DNA of 10,695 nt, taken from the NCBI GenBank assembly GCA_036939755.1, contig JALLAZ010001022.1, positions 1 through 10,695 on the forward strand, written 5' to 3'. This DNA comes from Stephanodiscus triporus (Eukaryota; Bacillariophyta; Thalassiosirophyceae; Thalassiosirales; Thalassiosiraceae). The notes below the pieces were generated by a model, which saw only the letters and a program-made list of their open reading frames with translations, was not told the origin of the DNA and made no database searches. A program made the position numbers and the translations under genes. Positions 1 to 7,851 of this stretch are shown piece after piece (position 1 is the first letter of the stretch; each line of letters starts with the position of its first letter).

Positions 1-417
1 AGGTTGCAGCGAGGAGGCGGCTAAATATAACATAGCCATGCCATGGGATCCGGCGGGCTTCACCACGGTGATGTTCTTTTCGCGATTTCTTTTGTTAGGA
101 AAAGTAGATAATAAGTACAATAGATACCACACTAAGCAACTCCGATTTGTGTTTTCCACCTGTAAACAGGGGTGCGTATCGTACCCCAAGCCAAGCGGGG
201 ATTTTAGGGGTACGATTTGGGGGTACGATAGTACGATATCGTACCCACCTGTAAACAAAACAGGCACTACCCAAAACCTTTTTCTCAATTGTTACCGGAC
301 CCGTAGTAAGTATCGTAGAGTTGTTGTGACTTAGGTAGACTGACACAACATCCCCTCTTAACTTAAAAAACGAAGAGAGAAGTTCTCAACAACAACATAA
401 AATAATATCGTGACACA
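1..417. other. 5' intergenic region with short palindromes
   Basis: I see no convincing gene here. A 98-codon open frame at 38-334 has no recognisable domain and overlaps the repeats, so I do not call it. The stretch from about 156 to 257 holds a 13-base direct repeat (CCACCTGTAAACA at 156-168 and 245-257). Between the copies are inverted copies of ATCGTACCCC (178-187, with its complement at 207-216 and again at 220-229) and the perfect palindrome GTACGATATCGTAC at 231-244. The region ends at the start of the ATPase gene, whose frame is closed just upstream by TAA at 403-405. The promoter presumably lies here, but no clear TATA element can be assigned. Confidence 0.6.
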
Positions 418-3400
418 ATGTTGGTAGAATCATCGACGTGCAAGGCGACGTGCAAGGGAAAATGCCAGGAGGAATCATCGAACGAAAATAATACCGCGAC
501 GGAGGAGTCTTCTTCCGGCGCCGAGGTGGGACAATCCTCATCTTCGGCCGACGACGTCCCTCCTCCTCCTCGCGATCCCGATTTCTTCTTCGCGGACGAG
601 TCGAAGAAAAATTCGGCAGCGTCCTTCCGTGGCGGCTGCTGTCCTAGTACGAAGCCGTCGCCCGCGGTCGAGAACTGCTGCATAGGCGCAAGGTCGACGA
701 GTGAAAATGATTGTTGCGGCACCTATGCTCGCAAGGACGACGGCACGAACGAACGAGGGTCTTGTTGCGCAAAGAGCGTCTCGTCGAACAGCGCACGAAC
801 GACCGAGTCTTGCTGCAACGTCACGGTACGCCTATCGACCCAGTTCGAAGATGCCATCGAAAAAACGCTAACATGCCTCGCGATCGTCCGCCAACGCGAT
901 TCCGCCTTGGACGTTTTCGACACCGCGGGGGAGTCGAGGACGTTCCGCGTCAGTCACAAACGGAGGGACGCGTCCGAGAGGAGGCTGTGCTTTTCCACCC
1001 ACGGCGCGGGCGACGGCATCGACGGGATGCTAACGCCCTGCTTCGATGCGAATGGCAAGCACGATGCGCCGGAGGAGGGGTGTCCGTGCGGAGTGGACGA
1101 GCCGCATCTGCACGCGCACGTTTACGATCCCAAGCTTTGCGGCATCGACGATGGCGCCGCTGGTTGTACCGGCGGTGCCGCGAGGACGAAGGCCACCGAC
1201 TGGAAGTTTCTCTCCCAACTGACGCTAATACCGGATGATGACAAAGGGGAGGAGTCCTCGAACTTCCCGATAACGGAAAACATGCCCAAGGAGTGCAATT
1301 CTGGCGAATTGAATAATCACCTTGCGGAGAGGGGGTTGACGCAGTCACAGTGGCTTCACTGGCGAAGCGGCACGAAGACTCACAGGAATCAATGCGGTGT
1401 TAGCTGTGCCAGCCGTCGGCTCTACCCCGTCAAACACGAGGATCACATCGATTTTCTCATTCACAATGAGACTACTGGAGCCTTGTACATGGAGCATCCC
1501 TGTCATTCGTGCGGAAAGGATGATATCCACGGACGTTTTAGTCTCACTCACACTCGAACTTGGATGGCGGGCAGGTCCCGGATAAACTTGCATTTCTTCG
1601 AGGAGCACGTGGAACCATTTCGACTGTTGGATGTGCTGTCCGGTCTGTTCGAGCTGGAATCAAATCGCGTCCATGCGGCTAGGGTGGTCGTTAATGAGCC
1701 ATCGTCAAGAGTTGGGAGATCTCAATTTTTCGCCAAGGAAATTTGCTGTGCATCTGAAATTCCTCAAGTCGAAGCCATCCTCAGACCGTCAAAGGGTGTA
1801 TTGGAAATCTCGGTCAATCCAACAGTGAGAATGGGTGAGTGCGCCGTGTCAATTTTTTGATGCGATTCGAGTTCGCATCTCCTCATCCATCCGCAATCGC
1901 ATCCTTATTTTTCTGGATAGTGTATGTTGATCATGATGTTGATATCATCTCTGCAAGTGCGATCGCAGATGCGTTGAGCAAACAAGGTTTCGGCGCGGTC
2001 GTGAAAGAAGATGCAGCAACACTATTGAATCAGCTTGTAGGTATCCCTACGGATGTATTTGTGAAATCTAGCTTTGATCTGACTGATGTCTTCAACAATA
2101 CCAACAAGGTTGACAGAGGGAAAATGTCTGGATTAATCCAAGCCTGTCTTGACCTGCGATTCACAGAAAAACAAGTGAAGAATGTTACCGTGAATGACCG
2201 AGAGAGGAATTTAAGTCTTGAGCACAACCCATACTACATCACAGCTCACGGTATTGTTGACATGCTGGACAGTCATAAGTACAATGTCAAGATTGTGTCA
2301 GATGGCGGGGCTGATGGTCTGTGGGCGTTGAAATCGACGGAGAATACTGAAGGAACTATTCAACATCAGCACTCGACAGTGCGCTGCTCAGTTGTTCTAT
2401 CGGGTGTCTTCTGGATCATTAGCATGTTTTCGTTCATTGGTGGATCATGGATGTATCTTGAGTATGTCGCACTACTGTCCGTAGCATTTGGGCTCCAACA
2501 TATTGCTCTTAAGTCATTCAAAACGTTACGGTAAGATCACAATTGCAACTATGACATCTTTCACATTTGCTTCTTCTCATTCTATTCATGAAATGATGTC
2601 ACTACCCAGTCACTGTCGCTTTGACGTAAATTGCATGATGTTCCTTGCTGCTGTTGGCGCCTTGGCGCTTCAAGACTACACTGAATCGGCTGCTGTGACA
2701 TTCCTCTTTGCTATCAGCGAGGGTTTAGAGCAACGTGCCACTTCCCGTGCTCGCAATGCTCTCTCTGACATAATATGCCGTCAGCCAGAGTACGCGAATG
2801 TACTAAACCCTGTCACAAATGATATAGTTGTTCTTCCAGCCAACAGTGTGGCTGTTGGCACGACGGTGTCTGTACGAACTGGCGATAAGATACCGTGTGA
2901 TGGCGAAGTTATCGAAGGCACATCAACTGTCGACGAGTCGAGCTTGACTGGTGAGAGTATGCCGATCACTAAATCGACTGGCATGAAAGTAAGCGGCGGC
3001 ACTATTAACAGCGGCAATACACAACTTGTAATAAGGACCACAGCAACATCCAATAACTCTGCTGTTGCAAGGCTCATTCGATTACTTGAAGAGGCTCAAT
3101 TAAACTGTTCCGAAACTTAAAAGGTACGTCTGCCATGGTATCTTACGTTCCGTATGAATAACTTTCTCACCATTTATTCTGTAAGTAGATGGTTGACTCC
3201 TTTGCGAAGGTTTACACCCCAATTGTGGTGCTAGCGGCATTCTTCATGTGCACTGTCCCATGGGCATTCGGGGCGGAGATAGGACGTGTATGGGTGCATA
3301 ATGGATTGGTTACAATCGTGAGTCACCGTTAGGCTGATCATATTAACGTTTCCTTTTCCAGAAACTCACCACGCTCTACTCTATAATTTTCATGGCTAGG

Positions 3401-4551
3401 TGCTTGCCTGTCCTTGCGCATTAATAATCTCAACGCCTGTCACCTACGTTGCTGGATTGGCTGCAGTTGCCCAAAAGGGGGTAGTTTGCAAGGGTGGCCA
3501 GCACCTTGAAGGATTAGGGCGGGTAAAGAGCATCTTCTTTGACAAAACAGGGACTCTTTCACAGGGCATATTTGCGTTGCTGCATTTTGAAGTTGTTGAT
3601 GGAGCTCGTTCCCGGGAAGAAGTCTTTGGATACCTTGCACTAATGGAAGCTCCGGCGGCCCATCCACTTTCTGATGCAATTGTCAAAGGAGCAGCGAATG
3701 AGCAAGTTGATATTCCCAAGTTAAAGACACAGAATCACACACTGTTGCCTGGGGAAGGAATTACAGCCACTGTTCTAGGAGTGAAGATACACGTAGGCAA
3801 CAAAAAATTGTTCAGCCGCCTATGTCTGTATGATCCGTTGCCAGAACGCATGAAAGCCATGACTGATGATTGGGCTCAATCCGGCGGAACAATTGGCTTT
3901 ATTAGTATTGAAGGAGAAGGAATAGCTGGCGCATACTGTGTTGCTGACAAGATCCGAGACGAGGCTGAGGAAGTGGTATCATCGTTGAAAGCCATGGGAA
4001 TTGACATCACCATGATTACGGGCGATCAACGAAGAGCTGCTGTTGCTATTGGTAGCCAGCTAGGTCTAGATGAACATGACATTAGAAGTGATATGCTTCC
4101 TGAGGATAAGCTTGCAGAAATACGTACCAAGGTTCAGGAAAATGCAATCAGCAAAAAATGGTGGACGACAAAAAAAGCGGTGATGATGGTTGGAGACGGA
4201 GTTAACGATGCGCCTGCCCTGGCTCTTGCTGATGTTTCTGTTGCCATGGGCCAGGGTGCAGCACTTGCAATGGATACAGCCGATGCTACGTTGATGGACT
4301 CAGATCTGAAAAAACTGCTCTACATTGTTCGAATGGGAAAGAAGGTGTCTCGAACAATCATTGAAAACATCGCTTTCAGCCTGATAACTAAAGTGATTGT
4401 AATGGGTTTCACTGTTGCTGGCCGGGTCAGTCTTTGGCTAGCGATTGCATCTGATGTAGGAGCCATGTTAATCGTGACCATGAATGGAATGAAATTACTT
4501 CCGTCCTCGAGAGAGGCGAAGAATATCACACGCTTGAGCAAAGCGTCTTAG
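418..4551 (+). CDS. P1B-2-type heavy-metal (Zn/Cd/Pb) transporting ATPase, five exons, interrupted by one in-frame TAA
   Basis: Predicted join: 418-1834, 1921-2530, 2610-3123, 3189-3317, 3400-4551; 1,274 codons with frame kept across all four introns. P1B-2 ATPases use ATP to pump Zn2+, Cd2+ or Pb2+ across a membrane. Visible features: Cys-rich N-terminus (residues 1-250, five CC pairs); His/Cys segments (PHLHAH near 230, CHSC near 362); HMA-like fold with CCASE at 443-447, resembling the CCTSE site of plant HMA2-4; a degenerate second HMA-like unit near 514-600 lacking metal-binding cysteines; membrane helices from about 629; actuator TGES 789-792; CPC 894-896; phosphorylation site DKTGT from D938; HP 978-979; TGD 1097-1099; GDGVNDAP 1155-1162. 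Lys1221 and Asp1242 match the P1B-2 metal-site positions in the last two helices. Start at 418 is favoured because an in-frame TAA lies at 403-405. Codon 846 is TAA where relatives usually have Glu (E-K-[ML]-V-D), so this copy is either disrupted or carries a base error. The class call is strong; intactness is open. Confidence 0.9.
1835..1920 (+). other. Intron 1 of the P1B ATPase gene
   Basis: GTGAGT donor and TAG acceptor; 86 bases, splitting a Val codon after its first base. Splicing joins the two halves of the HMA domain (PTVRM to VYVDHD). It contains a 7-base inverted repeat, GATGCGA (1859-1865) with TCGCATC (1873-1879), and a second complementary copy ending in CGCATC near 1894-1902. 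Confidence 0.9.
2531..2609 (+). other. Intron 2 of the P1B ATPase gene
   Basis: GTAAGA donor and CAG acceptor; 79 bases, interrupting an Arg codon after two bases. Splicing joins KSFKTLR to HCRFDVN, which matches the loop between the second and third membrane helices in this family. Confidence 0.9.
3124..3188 (+). other. Intron 3 of the P1B ATPase gene, with a tandem acceptor
   Basis: GTACGT donor and TAG acceptor; 65 bases, between codons. Exon 4 then begins MVDSFAKVYTP, the conserved start of the helix after the actuator domain. The acceptor end reads GTAAGTAG, so a second AG lies three bases upstream (3184-3185). Using it would insert an in-frame TAG. The in-frame TAA of exon 3 lies three bases before the donor. 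No other nearby GT donor that I tried restores the frame. Confidence 0.8.
3318..3399 (+). other. Intron 4 of the P1B ATPase gene
   Basis: GTGAGT donor and TAG acceptor; 82 bases, between codons. Splicing joins HNGLVTI to VLACPCALIISTPV, rebuilding the CPC-containing membrane helix exactly as expected for P1B ATPases. Confidence 0.9.
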
Positions 4552-5327
4552 GACAAATATTTTTGCCGGCCGTGAACCAAATGTTAGCAGTTATTGATTA
4601 TGAAAAAGTCTATGACCACCACGAGAGTCGCTAGCAATGGGCTGAAGGCAGAGGCTGTACAATGTGCCAGATCATAACAGAATGCCACAGAGTTCACTCC
4701 ATATTACTGCGACTCTTGAGAAGTTTTAGGTGTTGACACACATTGGCTCCTGTGAAGGCGTGTTCCGACTAGATTTCGTTAATATTCTTAGGAATTTTTC
4801 AAAAGACATGTTTCTCTTTCTTCTATCGATGATCATTTCATCCACAAACATGTCCCATGGTAATACCGGCACTGCCCTCCTTGTTGTTGATTGTCCCTGA
4901 TCTCATGTTTTGTTGTCAATACTTTGCAATTGGGTGGATTGAAAAATAGTGTTTTGTTTAACTAAACCAACTTAATCAACATATCCTTCAACATTTCATC
5001 ATGCAACACTTCCTTCTCATGTTGCCAACACAGTCCTGTAGTTTACGTTCATGGCATTTTGCTTTTTCGGTGTGACTTAACTCCAGTGCTTTGAAGTGCG
5101 TAGCCAGTGCTTTGAAGTGTTTTGCCATCCAAAGAAGAAATCTGATGGTATACTATTTTCGGCCCTGACTTCTTGGACATGGGCGGTGGTTGATGCGACG
5201 GGAATACTAGCTGTTTGTGTCAGAGTTGAAAATTAAAATATTCATTCACTAATTAAACCCTTTTCATTTTTGAAATGCTGTGGGTAAGTTCAAATAGAGC
5301 TCGCACATTTTACCCCCCAAACAGAGG
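4552..5327. other. Intergenic region between the ATPase and IQ-protein genes
   Basis: No gene is visible. The sequence is AT-richer than the regions to the right and presumably holds the 3' untranslated end of the ATPase and the promoter of the next gene. A 16-base direct repeat, CCAGTGCTTTGAAGTG, occurs at 5083-5098 and 5104-5119 (21-base spacing). Near the end, ATGCTGTGG at 5275-5283 is followed by a good donor (GTAAGT), and a CAG ends at 5324. Removing 5284-5324 would place this ATG in frame with the downstream gene, but at 41 bases this would be an unusually short intron, so it is only noted. Confidence 0.6.
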
Positions 5328-6440
5328 ATGAGCGCTCGGGCAGTCGAAATTCTGCGGCAATGTCGAGAACAGCTCGAAGAGTGCGCTTTGGCACCTATTG
5401 ACATTGACTTTCGCGACGAAAAATGCGTGGATTGCGACGATGCGGCCGACCTGATCAGGGAGCTAAGGTCGGCAGAAGCGCGAGAAGCCGAGCTCCACGC
5501 GAGGTGCAGTGACGTGAAGAACTCGAACAAAACGGAATACTCGTATATGCTGAAGGAGAAACTCGTCGTCGGTAAAAAAATCAAGGAATTCTCCGGCCAA
5601 ATCAACCGCTTATTGAACCAATCGGCCATCATGGTGAGCAATAAGAAAAGGGCGAAGATCAAAATCGATCAGGTGGCCGATATGATTCGGGAACTTTCCG
5701 ATAATCCCGGAATGTGGGCCGAGACTCGGGTTTTTGTGCCACCACAAACGGCGAGAGATCGGGCGCTTGAAAAACTGAAGACGACGGTCCAAGCGTTGGA
5801 GGAGGTGCGATGTACCTTGCAACGGGAGAAGGTGGAGCACCAGGTGTTGGTCTCCGACCTTAAGGCCGAAATCAAAGCGACTCGGGCGGAGTTGAATGCC
5901 ATCGAGAATGGAACATACGCCCCCGCGTTGGAGTTCGCGTCCTCTCTATCGAAAATGGAGACAGACCAGACCAGCGATTTGGAAGGCAAGCGAAGGGCGA
6001 TCCAGGACGACATAGAGCACCTGCAATTACTCATCGAGAAGGATGGCATGGTGCACATTTCCAATATCTCTTCCCTCGAGGGCGAGAAAGTGGAGTTAGA
6101 GAGGAGATCGGCAGACATGGTCGTTAACCATGTTACTTCGATGAGAGATATCCAGTCGACATTGGAAAAACTGAACGACGAACGATCCAAAAATCTCGCT
6201 GTGCTGCAAGGGCTAGAAAAGAGATTGTTGGAGGAGCGGGAAGAGGAGACATTGCATCGAGAGATGGAAGAGAGACGTACCCGAGACCTCGAGGAGAGGA
6301 AGCTCGCGGATGACAGGGAGTACTATGCGGCGCTTTGGATCCAGCTACGGTGGAAGGCTTACTTGAGGAGAAAGGCGTCGAGGCAGGGCACCCAGGGAAA
6401 GAAAGGCTCGAAGAAAGGGAAGAAGGGGACGAAGGTATAA
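5328..6440 (+). CDS. Coiled-coil protein with C-terminal IQ motif, candidate dynein regulatory complex DRC9/DRC10-like subunit
   Basis: A 370-residue intronless frame. Most of it is charged heptad-like sequence rich in Glu, Lys, Arg and Leu, typical of long coiled coils (roughly residues 45-335). At 337-349 there is an IQ-type calmodulin-binding motif (WIQLRWKAYLRRK; Ala replaces the usual central Gly). A short basic tail of repeated GKKG/KKGKKG units ends the protein. This order, coiled coil then a single IQ then a Lys/Gly-rich tail, is what I know from the axonemal nexin-dynein regulatory complex subunits DRC9 (IQCG) and DRC10 (IQCD). The family call rests on architecture and a general resemblance, not on a signature residue set; another IQ coiled-coil protein remains possible. 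The start at 5328 has an optional upstream alternative (ATG at 5275 with a 41-base intron) that would add four residues. The gene runs convergently into the minus-strand gene ending at 6616. Confidence 0.8.
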   Translation: MSARAVEILRQCREQLEECALAPIDIDFRDEKCVDCDDAADLIRELRSAEAREAELHARCSDVKNSNKTEYSYMLKEKLVVGKKIKEFSGQINRLLNQSAIMVSNKKRAKIKIDQVADMIRELSDNPGMWAETRVFVPPQTARDRALEKLKTTVQALEEVRCTLQREKVEHQVLVSDLKAEIKATRAELNAIENGTYAPALEFASSLSKMETDQTSDLEGKRRAIQDDIEHLQLLIEKDGMVHISNISSLEGEKVELERRSADMVVNHVTSMRDIQSTLEKLNDERSKNLAVLQGLEKRLLEEREEETLHREMEERRTRDLEERKLADDREYYAALWIQLRWKAYLRRKASRQGTQGKKGSKKGKKGTKV

Positions 6441-6615
6441 AAGGTCAGGGATGGACCTTCGATCGTGGGATAAGGACGCATCGCATCGGGGGGTGCGGCT
6501 TGATGCGATTGACAAAAAAAAAGTGAAGAATTCATTTTTTGGGCTTTCCTAAGAAATAATAAGCGCCGCGACCCCCCCCCCCCCTCTCCTCCCGCCCCCT
6601 TCTCCCCCCCCGAAC
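6441..6615. other. Convergent intergenic spacer with hairpins and a poly-C run
   Basis: This 175-base spacer lies between two convergent gene ends. It contains a 6-base-stem hairpin just after the stop (AAGGTC 6441-6446, GACCTT 6454-6459), an 8-base inverted repeat (ATCGCATC 6480-6487, GATGCGAT 6502-6509), an A/T-rich stretch near 6510-6560 that may serve polyadenylation, and 13 consecutive C at 6572-6584. The C run is prone to sequencing and length error. Confidence 0.55.
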
Positions 6616-7476
6616 TCACTTCTTCCAACTTCCAAGTCCGTACGTCTTCGGCCTCCCCGACGACTTCGACTTTGTCGACACGACGACATCGACGGCGACC
6701 TTGATCGACGACGACCGCGGCAATGCCATCCGCGCCTCGCCGCCTCCTCCTCCTCCTCCTCCTCCTGCGACTCCGACTCCGCTGGCCCCAATCTCGCCGA
6801 GGGCGCCGACGCGTCCGTCGTGATAGTAAGGCGCGAAGCTCCCCCTCGACTCGCGCACGTCCTCCCCCATCACCGACCCCCCTCCCCATCCCGACGACGA
6901 CGACGACGACGACGGGAGGGCTAGCGGTCCCGCCGCGGAAATCCCCCCCCGCCCCCCCGACGACGACGACGACGACGACGACGACAGCCTGGGGATGCTC
7001 CCCGATCCGAGCTCCCTCGCCCCTCCGGTCCCCCCTCCCAATCCCGCCAGGGCGGCGACGACAGTCGCGGCCCTCCTCCTCGCGCCCTCGTCGGGCGGCA
7101 GCGCCCTCGCGGCGCCGATACCCGAGGCGTAACACCAGTCCCCCCCCCCCGGACACCCCACGGCGCCGGGTGCCGGATGGGGCGTGCCGTGGGGCGGGGC
7201 GTAGGACGTCCACGACCCGCGCACGTCCCGTCCCGCGATCGCGTCGCACGGGACGTGGCGGGACGACGACGACGACGACGACGACGATTGGGGCCATATG
7301 CCCAATTCCTGACCCTCGACGCGGTGTCGGGTGTTCGCGTGTCCGGCGAGGCAGAGGGAGGTGGTTGCGGCGGCGGGGACGGGGGCGGATGTCGTCGTCG
7401 TCGAGGAGGAGGAGGACGGGACGAATGCCTCCGCGGCGGAGGCGGCAAGGAGGAGGATGGATGCCGCGGTCTTCAT
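6616..7476 (-). CDS. Plastid-targeted Ser/Gly-rich protein with two GEDVR-type motifs, unknown function
   Basis: 286 residues from the ATG at 7474-7476. That start is chosen because it directly opens a signal peptide (MKTAASILLLAASAAEA) ending at A17|FVP, the diatom/heterokont plastid-import junction in which an aromatic residue follows the cleavage site. The open frame extends 83 codons further upstream, but that part looks like untranslated leader. The predicted mature protein is low complexity and probably disordered: poly-Ser runs of nine (64-72), nine (165-173) and seven (189-195), all written as TCG codons, and a Gly run near 238-246. Embedded are two related motifs, GRDVRGSWTSYAP (82-94) and GEDVRESRGSFAP (204-216), and a C-terminal TYGLGSWKK. 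The same motifs occur in the gene at 8916-9539. I know of no described family with this pattern. It is divergent from the gene at 7852, with 375 bases between the starts. The microsatellites make the length uncertain. Confidence 0.7.
   Translation of the reverse strand: MKTAASILLLAASAAEAFVPSSSSSTTTTSAPVPAAATTSLCLAGHANTRHRVEGQELGIWPQSSSSSSSSSRHVPCDAIAGRDVRGSWTSYAPPHGTPHPAPGAVGCPGGGDWCYASGIGAARALPPDEGARRRAATVVAALAGLGGGTGGARELGSGSIPRLSSSSSSSSSGGRGGISAAGPLALPSSSSSSSGWGGGSVMGEDVRESRGSFAPYYHDGRVGALGEIGASGVGVAGGGGGGGGGEARMALPRSSSIKVAVDVVVSTKSKSSGRPKTYGLGSWKK
6892..6914. repeat. CGA trinucleotide microsatellite (poly-Ser tract 3)
   Basis: About seven CGA units, read on the minus strand as TCG Ser codons of the plastid-targeted protein at 6616-7476 (residues 189-195). 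Confidence 0.9.
6958..6986. repeat. CGA trinucleotide microsatellite (poly-Ser tract 2)
   Basis: About nine CGA units, read on the minus strand as nine TCG Ser codons (residues 165-173). It follows C-rich runs at about 6942-6957, giving a length-unstable stretch. Confidence 0.9.
7262..7289. repeat. CGA trinucleotide microsatellite (poly-Ser tract 1)
   Basis: About nine GAC/CGA units encoding nine consecutive Ser (residues 64-72) of the minus-strand protein, directly after the segment GIWPQ. Confidence 0.9.
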
Positions 7477-7851
7477 ATTATTGTCTTGTCGTTTGTTGTG
7501 GTCGGGCGGATGATGTGTGTGTGATGTTTCTCTCTCCTCTCTTTTTGTGATGATAAAAATAAAATAGATACGTACCAGGTGCCATCCGAGCAAGTTGAAG
7601 TACGTACGTCGCGATCCATCACGTGACGAGTTGAGTTTCGTTGAAATGCCTAAAATGTCTATAGAGAGATAAGTAAGTCTCGATAAGTCACGTGATTGCG
7701 GAGTTCCCTCCCGAAAGCGAACCACAGCACTGGAAAAAAAATCTTCTTGCCGAAAATCGGATTTTTTAGAGATACGATATAAAAAAATAATACTTTTCTA
7801 ATCGGTCGACGGAGCAACCGAGAAATAAAACAGGCAGGCCCCCCAACAAAA
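7477..7851. promoter_or_regulatory. Divergent promoter region with two TCACGTGA palindromes
   Basis: These 375 bases separate two divergent plastid-protein genes and must hold both promoters. Two identical 8-base palindromes TCACGTGA (7619-7626 and 7688-7695) contain the CACGTG core bound by many eukaryotic bHLH and bZIP factors. A TATA-like TATAAAAAAA lies at 7778-7787, about 70 bases before the plus-strand start. TACGTAC-type sequences occur near 7570 and 7600, and a similar one lies at about 9719 upstream of the related gene. Function is inferred from position and motif only. Confidence 0.55.

Noticed and set aside
38..334. Open frame of 98 codons on the plus strand (and one of 83 codons on the minus strand)
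   Set aside because: No domain or targeting signal; the frames overlap palindromic repeat sequence and each other.
3100..3188. Alternative splice donors upstream of the TAA that would rescue the ATPase frame
   Set aside because: The nearest GT (3107) leads to a stop in exon 4 with either acceptor, and the family sequence on both sides of the TAA matches the plain GTACGT-TAG junction.
6359..7550. Long open frames on both strands across the Ser-rich gene, giving poly-Val, poly-Arg or poly-Thr proteins
   Set aside because: They are other-frame readings of CGA/TCG repeats; only the minus-strand frame has a plastid presequence and motifs shared with another gene.
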